Shown one piece after another: positions 23,057-31,301 of a stretch of DNA of 64,000 bases. Numbering within the stretch: position 1 is the first letter of the stretch; each line of letters opens with the position of its first letter. A program made the position numbers and the translations under genes. Where the stretch lies: positions 248,001-312,000 of the forward strand of contig NZ_OBMJ01000003.1 in NCBI RefSeq assembly GCF_900199205.1. The letters run 5' to 3'. The notes under the pieces were generated by a model. That model made no database searches. It saw nothing but the letters and a program-made list of their open reading frames with translations, and had not been told where the DNA came from. Origin of the DNA: Streptomyces sp. 1331.2 (GTDB lineage Bacteria; Actinomycetota; Actinomycetes; Streptomycetales; Streptomycetaceae).

Positions 23057-24780
23057 GCCTTGGTCACCCACCAGTCCTCGATGAGGAGCGCGTCGAGCCC
23101 GGACTCGGCCAGGCAGTCCAGCGCCATCTCCGGCGTGCCGCAGATCGGCTTGGCCTTCACGTTCAGGGAGGTGTTGATCAGGACCGGCACGCCGGTGAGC
23201 TCGGCGAAGGCGGTCAGGATGTCGGCGAGGAGCGGGTTGTCCCTGGGGGCGAGGGTCTGCACCCGGGCGGTGCCGTTGGCGTGGACGATCGCCGGGATCG
23301 TCTCGCGGGCCAGGTCGGTGACCGGGGAGGCCATCGACATGAACGGGGCCTCCTGGCCGAGGGTGAAGTAGTCCGCCGCCTTGTCGGCCAGGACCACAGG
23401 GGCGAAGGGCCGGAACGGCTCGCGGAACTTCACCGTGGCGTTGAGCCGGTCGGCGACCCCGGACCGCAGTGGTGAGGCGAGGATCGAGCGGTGCCCGAGA
23501 GCGCGCGGGCCTGCCTCCAGTTCGCCCTGGAACAGGCCGATGATCGTGCCCTTGGCCAGCTCGCGGGCCGCGAACCCGGCCGGGTCGTCGAGGCGCTGGG
23601 CGGTCATCCCCGGCTGCGGCTGGGCCGGTAGCTCCAGGCCGGGGAAGGACGGGCCGAGGTAGCAGGCCCGTGCCAGCCCGGTCGGGAGGTCAGCGTGCCG
23701 GTCGAGGTGGACTGCGGCGGCGGCGCCCATTGCGGTGCCGGAGTCACCGGGCGCGGGCGGTACGGCGACCTCGTCGAACAGACCGGAGGCGATGATCTTC
23801 CCGATGCTGACGCAGTTCATCGCGACCCCGCCACCCACACACAGCAGCCGGGCTCCGGTGCGGTCGCGGGCGATCCGCGCCAGGTGCAGCATCACCTGCT
23901 CGGTGCGCTCCTGAAGAGCGGCTGCGAGGTCGGCGTGGACCGGAGCGACCTCCTGGTCCGGGTGTCTGGGCGGGCAGGCGAGTGCGGTGAAAGCGGCGGT
24001 CAGCCGGGGGTAGCGGCGGTCCATGACCCGCAGGCCGATCAGCTGGTGGTCGAGGGCGAATCCGTTGGTGGTGAGCCGGACGGCCTTGGCGAACAGCGCG
24101 CGGAACCGCTTCGGGTCGCCGAGGGCGGCGAGCGCCATGACGGTGCCCTCCTCGTCCCCGCGCCGCCAGCCGAGGTGCTCGGTGACGGCGCCGTACAGGT
24201 AGCCGAGGGAGGCGGGGTCGTCGAGGGCGTGGACGATCCGGTACGAGCAGCCGCCCGGGCTCTGCCTCGCGCGGCCAATAGTGGTGGTCTGGGTCTCGCC
24301 GAGGCTGTCCACGACGAGGACGGCGGCCTCCTCGTAGCCGGAGGCGGCGAAGGCGTACAGCCCGTGGGCGCGGTGGTGCAGGACGGGCTCCATGGCGGCG
24401 TTCGGGAAGGTCCCGGCCAGGCGGGCGAGGCGTCGGCGGGTGTTGGCGGCGACCTGGGCGAACGAGCGGGCCCGGGGCAGGGCCCTGGCCGCCGTGACCG
24501 GCCGCAGGGTGTGGGTGAGAGCGGAGGGGATCGCCCGCAGGTAGTGCCGCGGGGTGAAGTTGTACGCGACGGTGCCGATGTCGGCGCGGGTCAGGCCCGC
24601 CTCGTCGAGGAGCCACTCGATGGCCTTGGCCGGGTAGCTCTTGTCGTGCTTGACCGCGCTGAGCCTCTCCTCTTCGACGAACCCGACGAGTTGGCCGTCG
24701 ACGAGCAGGGCGGCGGCGGAGTCGTGGGTGTAGGAGCACAGGCCCAGCACGACGTCGCGATTCGCGGCCACGGTGGTCAC
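23053..24780 (-). CDS. NodU/CmcH-family O-carbamoyltransferase
   Basis: A 575-residue enzyme. GTG 24780 overlaps the previous TGA (GTGA). The Kae1-like N-terminal domain shows CSYTHDSAAALLVDG, HHRAHGLYAFAASGY (metal/nucleotide-binding His residues) and VGGGVAMNCVSIGKI. The C-terminal domain has FQGELEAGPRALGHRSILAS, the YrdC-like/CmcH signature. These enzymes activate carbamoyl phosphate with ATP and carbamoylate a hydroxyl group (tobramycin TobZ, cephamycin CmcH, Nod factors). The hydroxyl acceptor could be the hydroxymethyl group made by the neighbouring ThyA-fold enzyme or a sugar hydroxyl. That is inference from context. Confidence 0.93.
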   Translation of the reverse strand: MTTVAANRDVVLGLCSYTHDSAAALLVDGQLVGFVEEERLSAVKHDKSYPAKAIEWLLDEAGLTRADIGTVAYNFTPRHYLRAIPSALTHTLRPVTAARALPRARSFAQVAANTRRRLARLAGTFPNAAMEPVLHHRAHGLYAFAASGYEEAAVLVVDSLGETQTTTIGRARQSPGGCSYRIVHALDDPASLGYLYGAVTEHLGWRRGDEEGTVMALAALGDPKRFRALFAKAVRLTTNGFALDHQLIGLRVMDRRYPRLTAAFTALACPPRHPDQEVAPVHADLAAALQERTEQVMLHLARIARDRTGARLLCVGGGVAMNCVSIGKIIASGLFDEVAVPPAPGDSGTAMGAAAAVHLDRHADLPTGLARACYLGPSFPGLELPAQPQPGMTAQRLDDPAGFAARELAKGTIIGLFQGELEAGPRALGHRSILASPLRSGVADRLNATVKFREPFRPFAPVVLADKAADYFTLGQEAPFMSMASPVTDLARETIPAIVHANGTARVQTLAPRDNPLLADILTAFAELTGVPVLINTSLNVKAKPICGTPEMALDCLAESGLDALLIEDWWVTKA

Positions 24781-25745
24781 CTCTTCGCCGGGATCGCCGG
24801 GGTGGGCATGGCCGCGAGCGGGATCTTCTGCTCGCGCTGGTCGTACCAGAGCGCCAGGGCCTCGGGCAGCGGCCCGGTCGCCTCGGCGGCCCTCGCGCGG
24901 GCCTCGTCGCGGCGTCCGTCCTTCCACAGCCGGTAGCTGGCCAGGACGGCGGCGAAGCCGTCCCAGACCTGATGGCCGACCGCCTCTCCCGCCGTGACCT
25001 GCTTCAACACCAGGTCGAAGTCCTCCCACGGGACGCCGAGCGGCTGCCACGTGGGCGAGGCGGGCGCGTCGGCGGCGAGGCTCCAGGCCGTGTCCTGGTG
25101 CTGGGCGTACAGGTGCAGGGAGTCGACGTGATGGTGGTAGTCGCCGACGTCGGCGCCGAGCCAGCCGGCCATCAGCTCGTGCAGGACGGTGGTGGTGATC
25201 AGGTCGTACGGCAGGCCGAGCCACACGTCCTGGCTTCGCATGCTGGTGTGCATCTCCAGGCGGCCCTCGCGCAGGTAGAAGCGGTAGCCGAGGGTGCAGG
25301 GCACGTCCTTGTGGCCAGCGGTGTCGCGTGCGGGGTCGAAGATCTGGACGACGGCCCGGCGGCTCTCGCCGTCGCGGGTCAGCTGCCGACGGACGTAATC
25401 GAGCTGGTCCAGCTGGCCGTGCCAGCGACGCAGGCGAGGCCCGTAGGTGCCCTGGAGGGCCCCGTGGTCGGTGAGGGAGGCCAATCGGCTGTTGAAGTCG
25501 TGGATCCAGTCGGCGCTGGAGCCGGAGAGGATCCACACGGTCTCGGCGGCGGCGAACGCGGGGTTCAGCACCCGGTACGGGCCGAGGTGGACCATGCGTG
25601 CGGCCGGGTTGGCCAGCTTGAGGTAGGCGCCCATGAGTTCGGCGGTGGCCATGCCGCGCGGCGCGACGCTGCGGCCTTGGCTCAGGATGGCCTTGCTGGC
25701 GCGGGTGAACAGCGCGTTCGCGCTGTCCGCGGTGGTGACGAACAC
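24777..25745 (-). CDS. thymidylate-synthase-fold enzyme, probable (d)CMP hydroxymethylase
   Basis: A 322-residue protein from GTG 25745 with GGAGG upstream. The TS fold is clear: DFNSRLASLTDHGALQGTYG, then KDVPCTLGYRF with nucleophile Cys150, then SMRSQDVWLGLPYDL. In thymidylate synthase the last motif is GLPFN, whose Asn reads the uracil base. Here it is Asp181. The same Asn-to-Asp change marks T4 dCMP hydroxymethylase and CMP hydroxymethylases of nucleoside antibiotic pathways (MilA, BcmA types), which add a hydroxymethyl group to cytosine C5 using methylene-THF. The His of the usual PPCH motif is Thr151. It is translationally coupled to the carbamoyltransferase. It is unlikely to be the housekeeping ThyA or ThyX. 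Confidence 0.85.
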   Translation of the reverse strand: MFVTTADSANALFTRASKAILSQGRSVAPRGMATAELMGAYLKLANPAARMVHLGPYRVLNPAFAAAETVWILSGSSADWIHDFNSRLASLTDHGALQGTYGPRLRRWHGQLDQLDYVRRQLTRDGESRRAVVQIFDPARDTAGHKDVPCTLGYRFYLREGRLEMHTSMRSQDVWLGLPYDLITTTVLHELMAGWLGADVGDYHHHVDSLHLYAQHQDTAWSLAADAPASPTWQPLGVPWEDFDLVLKQVTAGEAVGHQVWDGFAAVLASYRLWKDGRRDEARARAAEATGPLPEALALWYDQREQKIPLAAMPTPAIPAKR

Positions 25746-25778
25746 GATTCCTCCGGTGGAACGACGGGGTAGGATCGT

Positions 25779-26771
25779 TCAGGCACCCACGGGCTGCGGG
25801 GAGTTGGCGGTGAGGTGGGCGAGCTGGCGGGAGATTCCCTGGGTGAGCGCGGTGCGGGGCTTCCAGCCCAGGAGGTCGGCGGCCCGGGAGTGGTCGGCGA
25901 GGGTGGCGTCCACGTCGCCGGCTTGGGCGGGCAGCCGGTCGACCGGCACTGGGTGGCCGGTCAACTCCTCGACCGCGTTCAGCACGTCCAGCACGCTGGT
26001 GCTGACGCCGGCGCCGACGTTGAGGACCGTCGTGCCGATCGGCGCGGTCGCGGCGGCGATGGCGGCACGGACCACGTCGCCGACGTAGGTGAAGTCCCGG
26101 CGCTGGCTGCCGTCGCCGTAGAGGTTCAGCGCAGGTCCGCCGAGCGCCGCCGTGAGCGCGCGGCCGATCAGCATGTCGCCGCGCTGGCGAGGACCGTAGA
26201 CCGTGAACAGCCGAAGTGCCACGGCGGTGACGGTGGAGGTGGCCTTGCCTGCGTGGGCCACACAGAGCTGTTCGCCGGCGAGCTTGCTGATCGCGTACGG
26301 CGACTCGGGGCTCGGGGCGCTCTGCTCGCCGGTGGCGCCGCCGCTGCTGGTCCCGTAGACGCTGGAGGAGGACGCGTAGACCAGCCTGGGAACGCGAACG
26401 TCCTCGCAGGCGGCCAGCACGCGTTCGGTGGCGAAGACGTTGCAGGCGGTGTACTCGGCGAACCGCTCGCCCCAGGAGCTGCGGACGCCCGGCAGGGCGG
26501 CGAAGTGGAACACCGCATCGGCCTGCAGGAACAGCGCCGCGAGCGGGCAGGTCCTCAAGTCTGCGGCGACGAAGGTGAAGCCGGGGTGGTCGAGGGCTCC
26601 CGCGAGGTTGGCCGCCGCGCCGGGGTCGGTGCGGGGGTCGCGGCGGTCCACGCCGATGACGGTGGTCCCCTCGGCGAGGAGGGCGTCGATCAGATGCGAG
26701 CCGATGAAGCCGGCGGCGCCGGTGACGACCGCCCGGGACGGGGCGCGTCCTGGTGTTGCCACGTGCTGCAT
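25779..26771 (-). CDS. NAD-dependent epimerase/dehydratase (NDP-sugar type)
   Basis: A 330-residue extended SDR from ATG 26771. TGAAGFIGSHLIDALL is the NAD-binding loop; YASSSSVYG and SPYAISKLAGEQL give the catalytic Ser, Tyr and Lys; LRLFTVYGPRQR and RDFTYVGDVV are the typical substrate-site motifs of UDP-glucuronate/UDP-galactose epimerases and dTDP-glucose dehydratases. It should process a nucleotide sugar for the glycosyltransferase in the same operon. It is the first gene of the minus-strand run and diverges from the HTH-TPR regulator, with a shared 284-base gap. Confidence 0.9.
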   Translation of the reverse strand: MQHVATPGRAPSRAVVTGAAGFIGSHLIDALLAEGTTVIGVDRRDPRTDPGAAANLAGALDHPGFTFVAADLRTCPLAALFLQADAVFHFAALPGVRSSWGERFAEYTACNVFATERVLAACEDVRVPRLVYASSSSVYGTSSGGATGEQSAPSPESPYAISKLAGEQLCVAHAGKATSTVTAVALRLFTVYGPRQRGDMLIGRALTAALGGPALNLYGDGSQRRDFTYVGDVVRAAIAAATAPIGTTVLNVGAGVSTSVLDVLNAVEELTGHPVPVDRLPAQAGDVDATLADHSRAADLLGWKPRTALTQGISRQLAHLTANSPQPVGA

Positions 26772-27055
26772 TGAAGTCCCCCAACGGTTGGCCGAGTGTG
26801 AACGAGGTACGTGATGCGCGCAGATCAAGGCGCGCGCTGCCCAACGGTCGATCGGTGGTGAGGCTCGCTCTCGATGGCGGCCGGGGCGTGTCGAAACCAT
26901 CACGCACCGCAACCCCAGCCGGGAAGGGCTGGTGGCGGTCAGTCAGGTCAGGTGTTGGTCAGAATGGTCAGATTCACCCAATGACGGAGGGCGGCCCCGA
27001 GGGCTGCTGTACGTTGGCGTCCAACCGTCAGCAGCATCGGACTTCGAGGTCACCT
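26772..27055. promoter_or_regulatory. divergent promoter region of the nucleoside-type cluster
   Basis: This gap separates the minus-strand biosynthetic run from the plus-strand HTH-TPR regulator and MurB paralogue and must hold promoters for both. I see the direct repeat GGTCAG at 26937, 26947 and 26966 (GGTCAGTCAGGTCAGGTGTTGG region), which could be regulator half-sites. I cannot place -35/-10 boxes with confidence. Confidence 0.4.
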
Positions 27056-28387
27056 GTGGACGAAGGGTCTGTTCTCGGCGACTGCCTCAAGCGACTCGGT
27101 TGGTCGCCCGACAAACTGGCACGCGAGATCAACCGGGTGCGCCCGAACAGCATCAGCCCGAAGGCGCCCTACGGCTGGCTCAAGGGCTCCACGCCGCGCG
27201 GCTCGCTTCCCCAGATCGTCGCGTCGATCCTCTCGCACCACCTGAGGGAGACGATCACCGCCGAGGTCCTGTGGCCAGCGAAAGCCACTGCGCCCGGTGC
27301 CGATGGCTGGCTACAGCAGCCTTGGTCGCAGGACGGCACCTGGGAGGGACTCGGATCATTCACGGCCGGTCCCCTCCGCTCCGGCCTCGGCGTGTCGCGG
27401 CCCTTGTCGGGCCAGGGACTCATCGGCCCAGCCGTCGACTGGCTGACAACACCGGACGCGCCAGTCGCCGGACGGCCCATTGGCGAGGCAATCAGCCCCC
27501 AGGCCATCGATGTCCTTGCCGATCGCGTCGCCCAGCTCCGCCGGCTCGACGACGCCCAGGGCGGCCCGCTCGTGCTGGACTGGATCACCCAGGACCTGAA
27601 CTGGGCCGCCCACTTGGCCCGCAACGGCACCTACGATCCAGCCATAGGGCAACGCCTCCACAGCGTGCTCGCCGAGCTCGCGCAGTTGGCCGGCTGGCTC
27701 GCCTGCGACCTCGGTCGCAACGCCCTCGGCCAGCGCTACCTCCTCTTCGGACTCCGCGCCGCGCACACGGCCAACAATCGCGCGCTCGGAGCGAACATCG
27801 TCTCCTGCCTCAGCTACCAGGCCACCTGGCGCAGCGCGCACGACGAGGCGCTTCGCCTGATCAAGATCGCCCGTCAGGGAGTCGGCGGTCCACCCGGTGG
27901 AGCTGTCCATGCACTCCTCGCCACCCGGCAGGCTCGCGCCCACGCCCAGCTGGGCCAGCTGGACGACTGCGCCCGGACCCTCGACGAGGCAGCCGCCCTG
28001 GTCGAGTCCGCAGCTGACGAGAGCACACCCCCATGGGCCTACTGGGTGACGCCGGCCGTCCTGGCCGCTGACGCCGGCCGAGCCTGGCTCGAACTCGGCC
28101 GCCCCGAGGTCGCCGAACAGCACCTGTTGCGCGGCCTTCAGCTGTTCGGTGACGAGCAGCCCCGGAACCGGCTGCTGCACACAATGTCCCTGGCAGAAGC
28201 CCGGCTGCGGCGGCACGACCTCGACGGCGCCGCCGAGGCCACCCGCCAGGCCCTTGATCTCCGCTCGTACCTCGACTCCGGCCGCGCCAGAGAGCGGATG
28301 GCCGGCCTACGCCACGAGTTCGAGCACTCCGACAGCCCATTGGCGTGCGACGTCACAGACGAGATCGGCGCCGTCCTGGCCGCGTAG
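27056..28387 (+). CDS. HTH-TPR regulatory protein, cluster-linked
   Basis: A 443-residue protein. The GTG at 27056 has GAGG 8 bases upstream; no good start lies further upstream. Residues 1-70 form a degenerate Cro/XRE-like HTH (VLGDCLKRLGWSPDKLAREI and SISPKAPYGWLKGSTPRG). The remainder, from about residue 140, is a helical TPR-like array (ALLATRQARAHAQLGQLDDC, AGRAWLELGRPEVAEQHLLR, RRHDLDGAAEATRQALDLRS). Such proteins occur next to secondary-metabolite or conserved accessory loci in streptomycetes and may bind a small signal or peptide through the TPR domain. It is divergent from the biosynthetic run, upstream of the MurB-like gene by 31 bases, and is the obvious candidate regulator. Confidence 0.75.
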   Translation: MDEGSVLGDCLKRLGWSPDKLAREINRVRPNSISPKAPYGWLKGSTPRGSLPQIVASILSHHLRETITAEVLWPAKATAPGADGWLQQPWSQDGTWEGLGSFTAGPLRSGLGVSRPLSGQGLIGPAVDWLTTPDAPVAGRPIGEAISPQAIDVLADRVAQLRRLDDAQGGPLVLDWITQDLNWAAHLARNGTYDPAIGQRLHSVLAELAQLAGWLACDLGRNALGQRYLLFGLRAAHTANNRALGANIVSCLSYQATWRSAHDEALRLIKIARQGVGGPPGGAVHALLATRQARAHAQLGQLDDCARTLDEAAALVESAADESTPPWAYWVTPAVLAADAGRAWLELGRPEVAEQHLLRGLQLFGDEQPRNRLLHTMSLAEARLRRHDLDGAAEATRQALDLRSYLDSGRARERMAGLRHEFEHSDSPLACDVTDEIGAVLAA

Positions 28388-28418
28388 CCTGGCCTTCCGC
28401 ACGCACCCGAGGAACCGC

Positions 28419-29504
28419 ATGTACGTCCGCACACAGGTCCCCCTGGCTCCGCTCACCACGCTCGGCATCGGCGGCAACGCCGCAGTCCTCGCCGAGCTGA
28501 CCGACCCCGCCGACTTTCCCGACATCGTCGGCCTGGCCCGTCGGGAGGGCGCCCGGCCACTGGTCCTCGGCGGCGGCAGCAACATCCTCGTCGCCGACGC
28601 CGGATGCGGCGTGCCTGTCGTACGCATGGCCACCGAGGGCGCGGTGTTCGAGCGCGGTGACGACGGCGAGGCCGTCACTGCCACCGTCCAGGCCGGCCAC
28701 ATGCTCCAATCCCTGGTCGAGGAGACCATCTCCAACGGCCTGACCGGGATGGAGACGCTCATCGGCATCCCCGGCTCCGTCGGCGCCACCCCCGTCCAGA
28801 ACGTCGGCGCCTACGGGCAGGAAGTCGCGGACATCCTCGTACGCGTCACAGCCTGGGACTGGGTCACCGGCCGCGAGGTCACGCTGTCGGCCGAGGACTG
28901 CCGGCTCGGGCACCGAACCAGCATCTTCAAGCACTCCACCCGTTGGACGCTCCTCACGGTGACGTTCCGGCTGCGGCCGTCCGAGCTGAGCACCCCGATC
29001 ATGTACGGGATGGTCGCCAGGGTCCTCGACGTCCCCAAGGGCACGGCCGTCCCCCTTGCCGACGCCGCTGCCGCCGTACTGACTGTGCGACGCGGCAAGG
29101 GCATGGTTCTCGACCCCGGAGACAGCGACAACCGCAACGTCGGCAGCGTCTTCCTCAGCCCCGTCATCGACGAGAAGCAGGCCGAGACGCTCCGGGCCGA
29201 GCAGGCGCCCGTGAACGCCTTCCCCGACGGCCTGACCAGGGTCAGCGCCAGCTGGCTGATCAAGGCCGCCGGGTTCGCTCTCGGCCAGCCGATCGCCCCT
29301 GGCATCCGGATGTCGACCAAGCACTTCACGCTCGTCGCCGAGGGCCACGCCACCGCCAGCGCGTTCGCCGAGGCATCCAGGACGGTCGCCGAGAGCGTGC
29401 AGGAGGTTACGGGAATCCAGCTGACCCCCGAGCCCGATCTCTTCGGCGACGAGCCCGCGTACCTCCGCCTCAAGCAGAACGCGCTCGCTTCAGCAGCACT
29501 CTGA
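28419..29504 (+). CDS. murB: UDP-N-acetylmuramate dehydrogenase paralogue (MurB-like)
   Basis: A 361-residue flavoprotein from ATG 28419 with GAGGA upstream. The N-terminal FAD domain has TTLGIGGNAAVLAEL and PLVLGGGSNILVAD; the second part has GIPGSVGATPVQNVGAYGQE. The C-terminal substrate domain has RNVGSVFLSPV (the usual RSAGSFFKNP strand carrying the catalytic Ser) and SWLIKAAGF. MurB reduces UDP-GlcNAc-enolpyruvate to UDP-MurNAc. As a second gene downstream of the cluster regulator, it may instead reduce an enolpyruvyl or related unsaturated intermediate of the pathway, or be the ordinary enzyme displaced here. Which one applies depends on whether another murB exists elsewhere in the genome. 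Confidence 0.85.
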   Translation: MYVRTQVPLAPLTTLGIGGNAAVLAELTDPADFPDIVGLARREGARPLVLGGGSNILVADAGCGVPVVRMATEGAVFERGDDGEAVTATVQAGHMLQSLVEETISNGLTGMETLIGIPGSVGATPVQNVGAYGQEVADILVRVTAWDWVTGREVTLSAEDCRLGHRTSIFKHSTRWTLLTVTFRLRPSELSTPIMYGMVARVLDVPKGTAVPLADAAAAVLTVRRGKGMVLDPGDSDNRNVGSVFLSPVIDEKQAETLRAEQAPVNAFPDGLTRVSASWLIKAAGFALGQPIAPGIRMSTKHFTLVAEGHATASAFAEASRTVAESVQEVTGIQLTPEPDLFGDEPAYLRLKQNALASAAL

Positions 29505-29572
29505 CGGGGCTGGCCAACCCGGACGATGCGCTCCGCATGCCGGGCCTGGCACCCCCCGGGGGCAGACGCTCC

Positions 29573-30532
29573 CTACCCGACGGTGGCTGCCAGGCTACCC
29601 AGGTTCAGACCGACCGTCTTCGCGGTACGTAGTGCGGCTCGGGCGCGTGCGGCACCGGCGCGGGTGACCGCGTCGCCGCCTCCGACGGTGAGCATGCGGC
29701 TTTCGAGGCCCGCACAGGGTCGGCAGATGCCCGGCTGGGGCACGGGGTCGTGGCACTTGGCGCACTCGGCGTACCGGCCCGCCACCGGGCGCACAGGGGC
29801 CGGTACGGGTGGCATCTTGCGCTCCAAGCGGTTGCGCAGCACCGCCACCGGCGAGTGGACCGGGACGGGCAGGCCGGGCAGGAGGGCAGCGGCAAGGTCG
29901 GCGTGGGTCGCGCCGCGCTCCAGCCACTTGGCGACCAGCGGCGCAAGCGTGCGCGCTTCGGGCTCGCCGAGGTGCAGGCGCGGCTCAGGCCAGATCACCC
30001 GAAACAGCGTGGCGACCGCCTCGCCGACCTGCCCGTCCGGCACCGTCGGCGCGTCCTCGGCCTCCTTGCGGTCCTCCTCCCGCCCACCCTGCTCGTCGCC
30101 CGCCTCATCGGCGGCCGTCCGAATGTCGGCAGGGTCGGTGGGGAGGGAGGGTTCTTGGTACCGGTTCTTTACTACAAGGACGCCAGCATCACCGGAGGTC
30201 GCTTCACCGCGGACCGGACGGGTGGCACCCGGCACCACCAGCTGCGGCGTGTCGTAGACGTGGGTCTCGGTGCGGATGGTGCCGTCGGGCATGCGGATCT
30301 TCTCGACGCGGTAGAAACCGGCGTCGGTCAGCTCCTTCAGGGCCTTGCGGATCGCGCCGCGCCCCTGCGGGCTGGTGTCGGCCATGTGCCGGCCGTCCTC
30401 GCGCCAGCCGTCCGGGCGGGAGAGGAGGTCGGCGAGCAGGCCGCGGGCGGTGTAGGACAGCTGCCGGTACTGCAGCATGCAGTTGGGCAGCACGGTGAAG
30501 TTGCGCGCGTGGGCGCTACGATGGACCCGCAT
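29573..30532 (-). CDS. helix-turn-helix protein with zinc-ribbon tail
   Basis: A 319-residue protein from ATG 30532. Residues 1-90 form a winged-helix domain (LSYTARGLLADLLSRPDGWR, then RGAIRKALKELTDAGFYRV) of the MarR/replication-initiator-like type common on streptomycete plasmids and integrative elements. The middle is acidic and disordered. Near the C-terminus YAECAKCHDPVPQPGICRPC contains CxxC...CxxC, a zinc ribbon. The message begins with a strong hairpin just upstream of the start (30557-30587). Function is unknown. It lies on the flank of MobC and integrase remnants, so it may be part of a decayed integrative element. Confidence 0.7.
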   Translation of the reverse strand: MRVHRSAHARNFTVLPNCMLQYRQLSYTARGLLADLLSRPDGWREDGRHMADTSPQGRGAIRKALKELTDAGFYRVEKIRMPDGTIRTETHVYDTPQLVVPGATRPVRGEATSGDAGVLVVKNRYQEPSLPTDPADIRTAADEAGDEQGGREEDRKEAEDAPTVPDGQVGEAVATLFRVIWPEPRLHLGEPEARTLAPLVAKWLERGATHADLAAALLPGLPVPVHSPVAVLRNRLERKMPPVPAPVRPVAGRYAECAKCHDPVPQPGICRPCAGLESRMLTVGGGDAVTRAGAARARAALRTAKTVGLNLGSLAATVG

Positions 30533-30556
30533 CGGGAGTTACCGCTCCTGGTGCCG

Positions 30557-30587
30557 GACCCCGGGGTGTTAGCGCACCGCCGGGGTC
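30557..30587 (-). promoter_or_regulatory. leader hairpin before the HTH gene
   Basis: GACCCCGG (30557-30564) pairs with CCGGGGTC (30580-30587), and GGTG with CACC immediately inside, leaving the loop TTAGCG and one bulged G. It is 25 bases upstream of the ATG of the HTH gene and would form in its 5' leader. It could be an attenuator, an RNA-stability element or a DNA operator. Confidence 0.5.
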
Positions 30588-30700
30588 GCCTATTTTCGGT
30601 TGGATTACGGAACGTAGCACACGCTCCGATCGAAGATCGACGCAATCGGCGAGCGATCAGCATCACGCCTCAAACGGTCAAACGTGGCTGTCGAAGAGAC

Positions 30701-30729
30701 CCAAGTGGCAGTTGTGGAAAGCCACTTGG
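30701..30729. promoter_or_regulatory. 9-bp perfect inverted repeat
   Basis: CCAAGTGGC and GCCACTTGG are separated by 11 bases, the spacing of a protein dimer site. It lies in the 299-base gap 30533-30831, about 170 bases upstream of the HTH gene. Apart from this and the leader hairpin, I see nothing else in that gap. Confidence 0.45.
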
Positions 30730-30831
30730 ATGCACTCGTGCCGCCAGCCTTCGGTCCGAGGTTTGCGGTCGCAGTCAGGTCGCCGCGCCCCGGCTGACCT
30801 GCGCGTCAGCGGGGGTGCGGTGAGTGCCCCG

Positions 30832-31137
30832 CTAGTCCCAGATCGCCCCGGCGAGAAGGCCGTCGAATGCGAGCGCCCGCATGGCGGTGTTGAAGTCGTC
30901 CCACTCGTTTTCGGGGTCGGTGAAGTGCTGATCGAAGTAGTCGCGGGTGAGGTCGGGCTGGTGCCATTCGTGGGCGCAGCGGCAACGGACGAACACGTGG
31001 GCGCGGACGTTCAGGAGAAGCCAGTCGCGGGCGGCGTTGCACAGTGGGCAGGTGATGGTGGTGCCGAGCGGGTTGAGCGGGTCAGGGTGGGGGACAGCGC
31101 GGATCACGGGGCGGGCGGTGTTGGCGGGGTCGGGCAC
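30832..31137 (-). CDS. small zinc-ribbon protein
   Basis: A 101-residue protein. GTG 31137 is preferred because GGAGG lies 6 bases upstream; the frame stays open further upstream but without a better site. TCPLCNAARDWLL and FVRCRCAHEW form a CxxC...CxC/H zinc-binding pair. The C-terminal half (YFDQHFTDPENEWDDFNTAM) is acidic and aromatic. Such short zinc proteins are common on actinobacterial integrative elements. Function unknown. Confidence 0.6.
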   Translation of the reverse strand: MPDPANTARPVIRAVPHPDPLNPLGTTITCPLCNAARDWLLLNVRAHVFVRCRCAHEWHQPDLTRDYFDQHFTDPENEWDDFNTAMRALAFDGLLAGAIWD

Positions 31138-31301
31138 GGGCGCCTCCAGGGGTGCGGGTCGGTGGGAACCCGACACAAGACATCCCTGCTCGGGAATGTT
31201 CCCGATCACCGATAGCGACACCAAATCGACATCAACTGCTGTAGCAGTCAAGGTGGTTGTGTTGTGCTGTGGCGGTGCTGTCGACGTTTGCCACCCGGCT
31301 C

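Noticed and set aside
23053..26907. A single 1284-residue minus-strand frame covering carbamoyltransferase and beyond
   Set aside because: Only the last 575 residues are the carbamoyltransferase. The upstream 700 residues are out of frame with the thymidylate-synthase-like and epimerase genes, which have clear motifs and ribosome sites.
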